Below are positions 1 to 9,413 of a stretch of DNA of 64,000 nucleotides, piece by piece. The stretch's first letter is position 1, and every line of letters begins with the position of its first letter. The position numbers and the translations under genes are program-made. The notes under the pieces are model-generated. The model did no database searches. It was given only the letters and a program-made list of their open reading frames with translations, and was not told the DNA's origin. Source of the stretch: an uncultured Bacteroidales bacterium (lineage in GTDB: Bacteria > Bacteroidota > Bacteroidia > Bacteroidales > WCHB1-69); the NCBI GenBank assembly GCA_946413585.1, contig CAMKLG010000011.1, forward strand, positions 1 through 64,000, in the 5' to 3' direction.

Positions 1-195
1 GAGTTTCATGTCGTGGAATACGGCAAAACACAAGGGGATTTCAAAGTGGATTCGAGATACACCTTCGAAATCGGCGGTCGCAGCAAGGACTTTTCACAGA
101 TTGCTGGCATGAAGGACTCCTATGTTTTTGCCGACGACTGGGATATGCCCGACGGGGCTAAACTTCCGCTTTGGATGTTGGGATTCCTATATTAA
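1..195 (+). CDS. C-terminal fragment of a protein, probably an AAA/DUF4143-type ATPase (5' truncated by window edge)
   Basis: Frame open from base 1; ...VEYGKTQGDFKVDSRYTFEIGGRSKDFSQIAGMKDSYVFADDWDMPDGAKLPLWMLGFLY resembles the end of DUF4143 ATPases. Confidence 0.55.
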   Translation, partial: EFHVVEYGKTQGDFKVDSRYTFEIGGRSKDFSQIAGMKDSYVFADDWDMPDGAKLPLWMLGFLY

Positions 196-243
196 ACATT
201 TTACCCTTTCAAAAAAATGTACTTTCGCATTTTCTCTGTTTTT

Positions 244-906
244 ATGAGCAATCCTCTTTTCAATATACGAAACGGCCTGTTCGTCATCACCTTACTATTG
301 GTCATCAGCGTGCAAGCGCAGCAGCGCGACCGATTAGGGGAACTTGATGTGGTATGCCGCAACGAGAGCTACAGCTCCCTGCAAAGCGGGGATTTGATAT
401 TCCTGAGCAACAATCGCTCGGATATGGAGAAAGCCATCACGGCCAGCACGGGCGAATATTCGCACGTGGCACTGGTGGAACGCGACAGCGCTGACGACGT
501 GTGGGTCGTCGAAGCCTCGCCAAAGAAGGGTGTGCAGCGCATATCTTACGAACAATTTGAAAGAAATCACAACCTCGGATTCTTCCGAGGGAATCTCGAC
601 GTTTACCGTCTCTCTGTGCCTTTCGACACCGCTGCGGTCATCGCTCGCGCCAAAAGTCTCGTCGGAAAACCCTACGACGACGCTTTCCTGCCCGACAACG
701 ACGCTTACTACTGTTCAGAATTCATCCAGGTGGTCTTCGGTGGTATTTTCCCGTCGAAGCCGATGAATTGGCGCGATGCCGAAGGAAATTTGCCCGAATA
801 CTGGATCAAGCACTTCGAAGAACTTGGTGTGCCCGTTCCCGAAGGCGTTCCCGGCACCAATCCTACCGATATGAGCCGATCGCCGTTGCTGAAAATGTTG
901 AAATAA
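244..906 (+). CDS. YiiX/YebB-like NlpC/P60-type cysteine hydrolase with signal peptide
   Basis: LQSGDLIFLSN...YSHVALVE...GKPYDDAFLPDNDAYYCSEFI motif layout; ATG at 244 gives [26 protein letters not shown] signal-like N-terminus. Confidence 0.75.
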   Translation: MSNPLFNIRNGLFVITLLLVISVQAQQRDRLGELDVVCRNESYSSLQSGDLIFLSNNRSDMEKAITASTGEYSHVALVERDSADDVWVVEASPKKGVQRISYEQFERNHNLGFFRGNLDVYRLSVPFDTAAVIARAKSLVGKPYDDAFLPDNDAYYCSEFIQVVFGGIFPSKPMNWRDAEGNLPEYWIKHFEELGVPVPEGVPGTNPTDMSRSPLLKMLK

Positions 907-1032
907 CAAATTGCCTGAAGAGACCCGTGTTGCGCACAAACAACATTTTTCTGAGAAAGTGTTGCCTGCGCACAACAATTCATTCATCTTGCAACCAAAA
1001 TAAAAGAGTCAATGATCGACCAAATTATGTCA

Positions 1033-1156
1033 AACTCAGGTGCGGAAACAGCATATTTTTATATAGTTTCCGCACCTGAGTTCATTCACTTTTCATGATG
1101 TGCATAAAACTCGTATGCGAAAACACATAAAAAAACAATGTTTCCGCACTTGAGTT
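1033..1156. repeat. 17-bp motif (gtttccgcacctgagtt) as a perfect inverted pair plus a third near-identical copy, upstream of an ATPase gene
   Basis: aactcaggtgcggaaac 1033-1049; gtttccgcacctgagtt 1066-1082; gtttccgcacttgagtt at about 1140-1156. Confidence 0.85.
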
Positions 1157-1173
1157 TGATATGATATTTTTTC

Positions 1174-1181
1174 TATTTTTG
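1174..1181 (+). promoter_or_regulatory. Bacteroidota -7 element (TAttTTTG) upstream of the ATPase gene
   Basis: ctatttttgcacc, about 20 bp before ATG 1202. Confidence 0.5.
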
Positions 1182-1201
1182 CACCCGAAAAAGCAGTCGT
1201 T

Positions 1202-2635
1202 ATGGACAAGAACCTCTTTATCGGGCGTGAGTATGAAATCCGTCAGTTGGAAAAATACCGCAACTCCAAGGAATCGGAGTTCGTCATCGTCTATGGTCGC
1301 CGCCGCGTCGGGAAGACCTTCCTCGTCAAGGAGTTCTTCGACGACACGTACGATTTCAAGGTCACGGGACTTTACAAGAAACCCAAGAAGACGCAACTCA
1401 AGAACTTCTACCTCGCCCTGCAGGAATATGGCGCAGACGTGAAGAAGACGCCGGCGAACTGGTTGGAGGCTTTTGCCGAACTGAAGAAACTCCTGAAAAA
1501 CATTAACGAAGACAGGAAGAAAATCGTCTTTATCGACGAGCTTCCGTGGTTGGACACACGGCAGAGCGAGTTCTTGGCGGCATTCGAATCTTTCTGGAAC
1601 GGTTGGGGTGCCCAGCAGAACGACATCATGCTGGTGGTGTGCGGCTCCGCTACCACGTGGATCACCAAAAAAATCCTGTCCGACAAGGGTGGCTTGTTCA
1701 ACCGTGCCGCACGACGGCTCTACCTGAAACCGTTCACCCTCGAGGAAACAGAAAGGTATTTGGTCTCGCGGGGCATCCATTGGAACCGTTACGACATCGT
1801 GGAGTGCTACATGACGATGGGCGGCATCCCTTATTATCTGAAACTCCTCGACAACGAGCTCTCTTACCTCGCCAATATCGATGCTGTGTTCTTCAAGCCC
1901 AAAGGCCCGCTGTGGGATGAGTTCGACCACCTTTACGCGACCTTGTTCGGTACTTCGAAAGGATACCTGAAAATCATTGAAGCGTTGGCCACGAAGAAAT
2001 CGGGCCTCACCCGGAAAGAGATCGTCAACGAAACACATTTAGAAGACAACGGACTTCTCACGGAAATGCTGAAAAACATGTCGGACTGCCAGTTCGCAAG
2101 GACATACAGCACCTTTGGCTATAATGAGAAGAACGTGGTGTACCAGCTCTCAGACTATTTCACGCTGTTTTACCTTCGCTTTTTGAAAGGGAAGCAAAAT
2201 CCCGACGAACACTTTTGGAGCCACATTCTCGACAACCCGGCAAAAAGCAGCTGGGCGGGGCAGACCTTTGAGCAAGTATGCAAAGATCATATCAACCAAG
2301 TCAAAAAAGCCATCGGAATCAGCGCATTGTTGACGGACATTTCCACTTGGCAGGGTTCTTCGGAAAGCGGGAAGGCGCAGATTGACCTCATCATCGACCG
2401 TCGCGACCGTACGATCAACATTGGCGAAATCAAGTTCTCCGTGGATGAGTTTGCCATCGACAAGGATTATGAGGAGAGGCTCAGAAAGAAACTTCAGGTA
2501 TTCCGCGAAGCCACTCATACGCGCAAAGCCTTGCAGTTGGTCATGATCACCACTTACGGAGTCCGGCAGAACGCCCATAGCGGCATCGTGCAAACGCAGG
2601 TGAAGATGGACGACTTGTTTGTAAAAGAAGCCTGA
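1202..2635 (+). CDS. Archaeal-type AAA ATPase (PF01637-like) with C-terminal DUF234/nuclease-like region
   Basis: FIGREYEIRQLEKY, YGRRRVGKTFLVKEF Walker A, IVFIDELPWLD Walker B; C-terminal AQIDLIIDRRDRTINIGEIKFS is nuclease-like (D...E.K). Confidence 0.85.
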   Translation: MDKNLFIGREYEIRQLEKYRNSKESEFVIVYGRRRVGKTFLVKEFFDDTYDFKVTGLYKKPKKTQLKNFYLALQEYGADVKKTPANWLEAFAELKKLLKNINEDRKKIVFIDELPWLDTRQSEFLAAFESFWNGWGAQQNDIMLVVCGSATTWITKKILSDKGGLFNRAARRLYLKPFTLEETERYLVSRGIHWNRYDIVECYMTMGGIPYYLKLLDNELSYLANIDAVFFKPKGPLWDEFDHLYATLFGTSKGYLKIIEALATKKSGLTRKEIVNETHLEDNGLLTEMLKNMSDCQFARTYSTFGYNEKNVVYQLSDYFTLFYLRFLKGKQNPDEHFWSHILDNPAKSSWAGQTFEQVCKDHINQVKKAIGISALLTDISTWQGSSESGKAQIDLIIDRRDRTINIGEIKFSVDEFAIDKDYEERLRKKLQVFREATHTRKALQLVMITTYGVRQNAHSGIVQTQVKMDDLFVKEA

Positions 2636-2646
2636 TTTCGGATATC

Positions 2647-3081
2647 ATGTTGACCGTCCGCCATATCCGCCACTGGTACGAGCCGAAGCTGCCGCACGCG
2701 GTCTTCATCAACGGTTTTTTCGCCGGGATGATGAAGGACCACGACCTGCGCATTGAAGCGCCGCCTGGGAAATACAGTCTTAAAGTGCAGTTCGGAGGCC
2801 CGTTGCGTTTTGGGGAAAGCGGCAAGAGCATCGACCTGTCGCTGTCATCCACCACACAGGTGGAGATTCCGCAAAACGGCGAGGTTCTCTGCACGTTCCA
2901 CGACCGCGAACGACTCTGGAACATCCTGTTCGACATCGACCTTGTCCTCTGGATTATTTCCTGGTTCGTCACGATGCCCCCGCTCTACAAAATCCTGTCC
3001 GATGTCTTCTTCGCGATTTGGATAGTGCGAATAGTGGTGATAAGGAAGCGGTATTATAAGATATGTTGTAAAAATCCCTAA
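2647..3081 (+). CDS. Hypothetical protein with C-terminal membrane segment
   Basis: ORF of 144 aa directly after the ATPase gene; hydrophobic segment WNILFDIDLVLWIISWFVTM. Confidence 0.5.
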   Translation: MLTVRHIRHWYEPKLPHAVFINGFFAGMMKDHDLRIEAPPGKYSLKVQFGGPLRFGESGKSIDLSLSSTTQVEIPQNGEVLCTFHDRERLWNILFDIDLVLWIISWFVTMPPLYKILSDVFFAIWIVRIVVIRKRYYKICCKNP

Positions 3082-3087
3082 TAAATT

Positions 3088-3543
3088 ATGAACGCTACAG
3101 AATTTATTCAGAAACTTGGCCTTGAGCCCCATCCCGAGGGAGGCTATTACCGCCAGCTGTTCGGCAACGACGAAACAGGCGACAAAGCGGTTTCCACCAT
3201 CTATTACATGCTGACCGCCAACGACATGTCGGCGTTCCATCGACTGCACAACATGGTGGAAATCTGGTATTTCCACGCAGGCGAACCGCTCAACATCTAT
3301 GTGATTGATCCGGACGGGACGCTGAACGTCCATCAGCTTTCCGAACAAAACGAGATGCAGGTGCTCATCTATCCGGAGCAGTGGTTCGCCGCCGAGATCC
3401 CCTCCAAACGCGGTTTCTGTCTTGCCGGGTGCGCCGTCGGTCCTGCCTTCCGATTCGAAAACTTCGAGCTGGCCAAGAAGAATGAGTTGCTGAAACAGTA
3501 CCCTCAGCATAATGCGTTGATAGAACGAATGTGTAAAGAATAA
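3088..3543 (+). CDS. Cupin domain protein (DUF985 type)
   Basis: LGLEPHPEGGYYRQLF...STIYYML...HRLHNMVEIWYFHAGEPL. Confidence 0.85.
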   Translation: MNATEFIQKLGLEPHPEGGYYRQLFGNDETGDKAVSTIYYMLTANDMSAFHRLHNMVEIWYFHAGEPLNIYVIDPDGTLNVHQLSEQNEMQVLIYPEQWFAAEIPSKRGFCLAGCAVGPAFRFENFELAKKNELLKQYPQHNALIERMCKE

Positions 3544-3560
3544 CCATAAATAGACCCATT

Positions 3561-4253
3561 ATGACCTTACAAGAAGCCATCGTTGCCCGCCACAGCGTGC
3601 GGCAATACATTGAAAAGCCCATCGAGGCGGAGAAAGTACAGCAATTGCAAACCCTCATCGACGAGTGCAACCGCGAGGGTGGATTGCATATACAGTTAGT
3701 GACAGAGGAACCCAACGCCTTTGCCGGCGGGATGGCCAAGTACGGCAAGTTCCGCGGCGTGCGCAACTACATCGCCATGATCTGCAAGAAAGGCGACGAC
3801 GTGAAACTCGGCTACTACGGCGAGAAGGTGATCCTGTTGGCGCAAACGCTCGGGCTGAACACCTGCTGGGTGGGGCTCTCCTTCCGCAAACAGCCCGACC
3901 AGTACAAGGTGGACGACGGCGAGACGCTCGTCTGCGTGGTGTCGCTCGGTTACGGTGCCAACCAAGGGGTCCAGCACCCTCAGAAAAGGACTGTCGCCGA
4001 TGTGACGGACGACCGCCGCACTGCCGACCACGGCAAGCCTTTCCCTGCGTGGTTCGGGCGTGGCGTGGAGGCCGCGTTGTTGGCACCCACGGCCGTGAAC
4101 CAGCAGAAGTTCGTGTTTGTCCTGCACGATGACAACCGTGTGGAGGCCAAGGCGAAGTTCTCCCTCATAGGCTATGCCAAACTCGACCTCGGCATCGCCA
4201 AATGCCACTTCGAGATCGGCGCGGGCGGGGAAGGGAGTTTTGAGTGGGCGTAA
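3561..4253 (+). CDS. Nitroreductase family protein
   Basis: AIVARHSVRQYIEKPIEAEKVQQL start and LAPTAVNQQKFVFVL. Confidence 0.85.
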   Translation: MTLQEAIVARHSVRQYIEKPIEAEKVQQLQTLIDECNREGGLHIQLVTEEPNAFAGGMAKYGKFRGVRNYIAMICKKGDDVKLGYYGEKVILLAQTLGLNTCWVGLSFRKQPDQYKVDDGETLVCVVSLGYGANQGVQHPQKRTVADVTDDRRTADHGKPFPAWFGRGVEAALLAPTAVNQQKFVFVLHDDNRVEAKAKFSLIGYAKLDLGIAKCHFEIGAGGEGSFEWA

Positions 4254-4559
4254 TTTTCACGATGCCTTTTTCTATCTGGAAATTATTCGGATGAATGACA
4301 TAGCTAACACTAATGCGCTCATTGAATTTCTCTTTGAACCGATCCAGAGATGTGGTCGATGATTTCGTCGAAAGATTACAATCCGCAATTCAGTTTCACC
4401 CTTTCAGACGAGATGCTGACAAAGCCATTAAGCAAACAAAGCTATGTGAAAAACTAGTTGATACTGGGAGACATTGAACGCGATGTGGTGAGAAGATTCA
4501 TCATAGATTCGGAGACGGTATTACATAATTGAAGTGTCTTGATTTCATCAGGAAAATTG

Positions 4560-4567
4560 TATTTTTG
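4560..4567 (+). promoter_or_regulatory. Bacteroidota promoter -7 element TAttTTTG, with ttg at about 4539
   Basis: cttgatttcatcaggaaaattgtatttttgcac before ATG 4590. Confidence 0.55.
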
Positions 4568-4589
4568 CACTTTTAATAATTCTGTTTTT

Positions 4590-5765
4590 ATGAGTAACCC
4601 CCTTTTCAACATCCAGTACGGCCTGTTCGTCATCACCACATGTGACGGCGGCCGCGACAATGGCTGCATTAGCAATACCATCGCGCAGGTGGCCATGCAG
4701 CCCGATCGCATTTCCGTGGCTCTCAACAAGGGCAACCTGACCACCGAACTCATCCAGCATTCGCGCCGGTTTACCGCCTCCATCATCAGTGAGGCCGCCG
4801 ATTTCGAGTTGTTCAAGCACTTCGGCTTCCAGAGCGGTCGCGAAGTCGATAAGTTCGCCGACTTCAAGGACTGCCGCCGTGTCGCGAACGGCACATTAGC
4901 CGTCACCCGCGGCACCAACGCTTACATTTCCGTCGAGGTGGAGCAGGTCGTAGATCTCGGCTCTCACGTTCTCTTCATCGGGCCCGTCGCAGAAGCGGAA
5001 GTGCTCAACGAGGTGCCTTCCGCCACGTATAGCTACTACATGGAGCACATCAAGCCGAAGCCGCAACCTGTGGGGCAGACCGCCGAGGGCAAGACCATTT
5101 GGCGTTGCACCATCTGCGGTTACGAATATGTGGGCGAGGAGCTCCCTGAGGACTTCATCTGTCCCATCTGCAAGCATCCCGCCTCGGACTTCGAAAAAGT
5201 CGTTGCGGAAGCCCATGCGCCCGCAAATCCTGGCAAGTACGCCGGCACGCGCACGGAGAAGAACTTGGAGGCCGCTTTCGCCGGCGAGAGCATGGCCCGC
5301 AACAAATACACCTACTACGCCTCCGTGGCCCAGCGGAACGGCTACGAGCAGATTGCCGCCCTCTTCCTGAAAACCGCTGACAACGAGCGTGAGCACGCCA
5401 AGCTTTGGTTCAACCATCTGGGTGGAGTGGGCACGACCGCCGAGAACCTGCTGCACGCCGCCGAAGGCGAGAACTACGAGTGGACGGACATGTACGACAA
5501 GTTCGCCCGCGAGGCCGACGAGGAGGGATTCCACGAGCTGGCCGAGCAATTCCGGGCCGTCGCGGCCATCGAGAAGCACCACGAAGAGCGCTACCGCGCC
5601 CTGTTGCACAACGTGGAGGCCGCAGAGGTCTTCCGCAAGAGCGGTGTCAGCATCTGGGAGTGCCGCAACTGCGGTCACATCGTCATTGGCACCGAAGCCC
5701 CCAAGGTATGCCCCGTCTGCTTCTACTCCCAGGGCTGGTTCGAGATCAACGCGGAGAACTACTGA
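4590..5765 (+). CDS. Multidomain flavin reductase - rubredoxin - rubrerythrin fusion
   Basis: Flavin reductase N-terminus ([24 protein letters not shown]), rubredoxin ([27 protein letters not shown]), diiron rubrerythrin ([17 protein letters not shown]...EREHAKLW), C-terminal rubredoxin-like [22 protein letters not shown]. Confidence 0.9.
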   Translation: MSNPLFNIQYGLFVITTCDGGRDNGCISNTIAQVAMQPDRISVALNKGNLTTELIQHSRRFTASIISEAADFELFKHFGFQSGREVDKFADFKDCRRVANGTLAVTRGTNAYISVEVEQVVDLGSHVLFIGPVAEAEVLNEVPSATYSYYMEHIKPKPQPVGQTAEGKTIWRCTICGYEYVGEELPEDFICPICKHPASDFEKVVAEAHAPANPGKYAGTRTEKNLEAAFAGESMARNKYTYYASVAQRNGYEQIAALFLKTADNEREHAKLWFNHLGGVGTTAENLLHAAEGENYEWTDMYDKFAREADEEGFHELAEQFRAVAAIEKHHEERYRALLHNVEAAEVFRKSGVSIWECRNCGHIVIGTEAPKVCPVCFYSQGWFEINAENY

Positions 5766-5894
5766 TACTGACCGCAAGCTAATCCCTTCCCACGAACATG
5801 CTGCAGGATGGTTTTATGACGCCATAAAATTTCTGCATCTGAGTTCATAACTGTTTCAAAGAAGTTGTGTTTTGCACTTTATATACGAAGAATT

Positions 5895-7103
5895 ATGAAA
5901 AAGCCATCCTTGACAGCTCAAATCGGCATCGCCCTTGTGCTGGCGGTGATTGTCGGTGTGTTGCTTCGACATCAGGTCGATTTTGTCAATACTTATATTA
6001 AGCCCTTCGGCATCATCTTCTTGAATTTGTTGAAATTCATTGTGGTGCCGTTAGTGCTTTTCTCCATCATGGCGGGCATCTTGTCGATGAATGACATTTC
6101 GAAGGTGGGGAAGTTAGGAGTCCGCGCACTGCTTTATTTCGTGGTGACGACTCTCTTCGCGGTGACTTTGGGACTATTGGTGCCAAGTTTAGTGAAAAAC
6201 ATACTTCCGGTCATCCGAATCAACGCTGACGCATCGGCAGGGACCGTCGAGACGCCACATTTTTCCGTGATGGAACAGATCGTGAATATGTTCCCGAACA
6301 ATATTCTTGAGCCCGTTAGTTCTATGGCGATGATGCAGGTTATAGTGATAGCTCTCTTTTTCGGTGTCGCGATGGTGCATATAGGCGAGAAGGGCGAGAT
6401 GGCACGGAAGGTGACCCTCAGCTTCAACGATGTGGTGGGCAAGATTTTGGAGTACATCATGGCGTTGGCACCCATCGGCGTGTTTTGTATGCTTACTCCC
6501 GTGGTGGTGGAAAATGGTCCGGCGGTGCTCGGCTCCTACGCGGCCTTGTTGGTATTGGCCTATTTCTGTTTTGCTGTGCATGCAGGTGTGGTCTATGCTT
6601 CCGCAGTCGGTCTTTTAGGCAGAATCAACCCGCTGAGATTCTTCAAGGGAATGCAGCCGGCCATGCTGTTCGCCTTCTCCAGCGACTCGTCGGTGGCTAC
6701 CTTGCCTTACACCATGCAATGCACTGAGAAATTGGGCGTGAACAAAGAAATTGGGCGTTTTGTGCTGTCATTGGGTGCAACGATCAACATGGATGGTGTC
6801 GCCATCTATTTGGGGGTGGCCTCCGTGTTCATGGCTGTCTGTTGTGGCATTGACCTTACCATGTCTCAGTACATGGCCATCGCATTTGCCTCCACGGTGG
6901 CTTCTGTCGGCACGCCGGGCATTCCAGGTGGCAGTTTGGCGTTGATGGCGATGGTGTTCGCCTCGGCCGGAATCCCCGTGGAGTGTGTGGCCGTGGCCGC
7001 GGGCATTGACCGCATCATCGACATGGGGCGCACCGTCATGTCAATCACTGGCGATGCCTCTTGCGCCGTTGTCATGCAGCGACAGATAGGGAAAAATAGA
7101 TAG
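5895..7103 (+). CDS. Dicarboxylate/amino acid:cation symporter (DAACS)
   Basis: FSSDSSVATLPYTMQC...GATINMDGVAIY...GTPGIPGGSLALM. Confidence 0.92.
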   Translation: MKKPSLTAQIGIALVLAVIVGVLLRHQVDFVNTYIKPFGIIFLNLLKFIVVPLVLFSIMAGILSMNDISKVGKLGVRALLYFVVTTLFAVTLGLLVPSLVKNILPVIRINADASAGTVETPHFSVMEQIVNMFPNNILEPVSSMAMMQVIVIALFFGVAMVHIGEKGEMARKVTLSFNDVVGKILEYIMALAPIGVFCMLTPVVVENGPAVLGSYAALLVLAYFCFAVHAGVVYASAVGLLGRINPLRFFKGMQPAMLFAFSSDSSVATLPYTMQCTEKLGVNKEIGRFVLSLGATINMDGVAIYLGVASVFMAVCCGIDLTMSQYMAIAFASTVASVGTPGIPGGSLALMAMVFASAGIPVECVAVAAGIDRIIDMGRTVMSITGDASCAVVMQRQIGKNR

Positions 7104-7138
7104 GTCTTCAGAGTGCCTTTTGTGTAACCAATTCAAGA

Positions 7139-7330
7139 ATGCGTATGCTGACCGTGTCGTGTACTTGGTATTATCCGCAGTTCTGCGCCCGCTATGACAG
7201 GGATCCCAAGCAGGCTGTTGCCACGCGCACGCGCATCTTCAAGAGTCTGCGTGACAACGGACAATACCTTGCGGGAGCCCACTGTTACGAGCATTTCATC
7301 AACCTTCGCGACCGTAACAAGGAACGTTGA
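7139..7330 (+). pseudogene. Possible short remnant ORF
   Basis: 63-aa ORF between the symporter and helicase genes; no clear domain. Confidence 0.2.
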
Positions 7331-7341
7331 GACAGGCTCGT

Positions 7342-9174
7342 TTACCACTCCTCCTCTTCATCCGTCTTCATCTCCAATTTTGTGGCAATCTGGAAATAGC
7401 GACGGAAAACTTCCATGCCCTCGCGCAGTTGGTCTGAAATGCCGGGCTGTTGACAAATTTCATCGCAGAAAGTGAAAATCTTCTCATTGGCGATGACGAT
7501 GCATTTCACGCGGGCGCGGGTGATGGCTACGTTCAAGCGGTTCGGACTGTAGAAAAATTCCAAACGGTCTTCCACTTCCGCTGGGTTTGAATTGGACATA
7601 CTGTAAATGATGTAGTCCTTTTCCTGACCTTGCATCCGCTCTACTGTGTCTATAAATAATTGGTTTACAGATAATTGTGTTGATTTATTTTCTGATAAGG
7701 AGCGTTTGATTTCGCGGATTTGTGCGCGGTAGGGACTCATAATGCCGATTTGAGGGATTGACACGCTGTTGCGCAACAAATCCGACACGATGTCGGTGGT
7801 GAGGTTGGCCTCGTAGGGCGAACGCCCGAGCGAGTCGAACGCATGATGAATCACCAACAGTTCATTAGAGGGATGGTTGACGATTTGTGGTGCGGCAGGG
7901 CAAGTGAAACGGGTGTAGGGTTGCTCTATTTCGTGTGCGGCGGAGATACGGTCATCGTAGAATAGTTGGTTAGGAATGTGTATCAGGTTGTCATTCAGAC
8001 GATAGGATTGATCCAGCAGGGTAATGTCCTTTGGATAGAGGTCAGCCAGACGCTTGAAAATGCTGCAGTCGAAGAAACGGTTGCCTGTGTTTTGCGGCAC
8101 GATGGGGTCGAGTTGCTGGTGGTCGCCGACGAAGACAAGTTTTTTGCCGCGCATGATGGCGGGCAACGCAAGCGGGATGCTCATTTGGGCGGCTTCGTCC
8201 ATGATGATGTAGTCGAACAGCCAGCCTTCCAGTTTTTTACTGGCAGGAGAACACAGAGCAAACGGAGTCCCACCGATGACAAAGCCCTGTTGCGAGTAGG
8301 CGGGATTGTTCTCATAATCGTGCTTTTTCAGCGAGGATTTCCGGGTGATGTGCGAATTGTGCAGAATTTCTTCCGCCTGATATCGCTCACCCACCTTCAC
8401 CACTAGTGTGGCATCTTGCAACTCTTTGGCGATGGCGTTCAAGCAGTTGTTGATGGCCGTATGCGTGGGTGCGGTCACGAAAACTTTCTTGCCGCATTGC
8501 ACCAAGAAGCGCACAATCTTAGCGATGGTGAAGGTCTTTCCTGTGCCTGGAGGACCCTGAATCAAATGGAAATAGTTGCAGGTGAATGCTTTGCGGATGG
8601 CCTCGTTTTGGGAAGGATTTCCGCATGTGGGCGAAGGCGATTCGCGATATTGGTTTGGAAATTGTCCCGTCAAGAAGCGTTCGAGGTGGTCGCAGTAGTC
8701 GGGATTACCGTACAGAATATCCCAAGAAGTTTGTAAGAGTCGCTGAGTGATGTTGGTGTTAACGGCGTTGATTTCCCATCCGTTGCATGGGAAATGGCGG
8801 GCATCCATGAGGTTACGTTGGATTTCATAGCTGCCCGAACGCAACACAAAATCGTTTACACCGTCTTCCTCGATTTCCATGAGGAAAGAGAGCGGGCCGT
8901 GACTGAGTCGCACCTGTGTGCCTTCGCGGAATTTGGAGATGTTGTTCGCGCAACGGATACGCACGCGGCTAATGTAGCGCATCGGTGCGGCGGGCATGGT
9001 TATCCATCGTGAGGGTGCACCGTCATAAAACTCGAACTCTGCGTGCAGATTGGTCATCGTGTAGCCGCGATTTACGCGCTCCTGTAACGGCCGACTCATA
9101 AGTTCGTTGTACTCTTCGTCTTGACGCTGTTGCTGGATGTTGATGGCATCGGAAAGTTGCTGGAGGAAGGACAT
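7342..9174 (-). CDS. DNA2/NAM7-type superfamily I helicase
   Basis: LIQGPPGTGKTFTIAKIV; DYIIMDEAAQMSIPLALPAI; VERMQGQEKDYIIYSMSNSN; RLNVAITRAR. Confidence 0.92.
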   Translation of the reverse strand: MSFLQQLSDAINIQQQRQDEEYNELMSRPLQERVNRGYTMTNLHAEFEFYDGAPSRWITMPAAPMRYISRVRIRCANNISKFREGTQVRLSHGPLSFLMEIEEDGVNDFVLRSGSYEIQRNLMDARHFPCNGWEINAVNTNITQRLLQTSWDILYGNPDYCDHLERFLTGQFPNQYRESPSPTCGNPSQNEAIRKAFTCNYFHLIQGPPGTGKTFTIAKIVRFLVQCGKKVFVTAPTHTAINNCLNAIAKELQDATLVVKVGERYQAEEILHNSHITRKSSLKKHDYENNPAYSQQGFVIGGTPFALCSPASKKLEGWLFDYIIMDEAAQMSIPLALPAIMRGKKLVFVGDHQQLDPIVPQNTGNRFFDCSIFKRLADLYPKDITLLDQSYRLNDNLIHIPNQLFYDDRISAAHEIEQPYTRFTCPAAPQIVNHPSNELLVIHHAFDSLGRSPYEANLTTDIVSDLLRNSVSIPQIGIMSPYRAQIREIKRSLSENKSTQLSVNQLFIDTVERMQGQEKDYIIYSMSNSNPAEVEDRLEFFYSPNRLNVAITRARVKCIVIANEKIFTFCDEICQQPGISDQLREGMEVFRRYFQIATKLEMKTDEEEEW

Positions 9175-9413
9175 GTTGGTTTAGGGTTTATAGGTTTAAG
9201 GTTTATGGGTTTGTAGGTCAGGGGTTAGGGTACGTTTCGTAATTGTAAGTATGAAAATTCGCCAAATGTTACAGGTCGCAAAAATAATTTTTTTATGGAA
9301 TTGTTTTGAGAACGGGATGAGAAAAAATAGTAGAACTGTTGATGTGTTAAAAAAAATTGTAGTTTTGCAGGGTTCAATTTTTTATTATTCTTTAATCAAG
9401 GCCCAATTAGTAA

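Noticed and set aside
4254-4540. Possible degraded gene between the nitroreductase and flavin reductase genes
   Set aside because: No frame gives a convincing domain; treated as intergenic.
7139-7330. Short ORF as a functional gene
   Set aside because: No recognisable family, promoter or conservation evidence; listed only as a low-confidence remnant.
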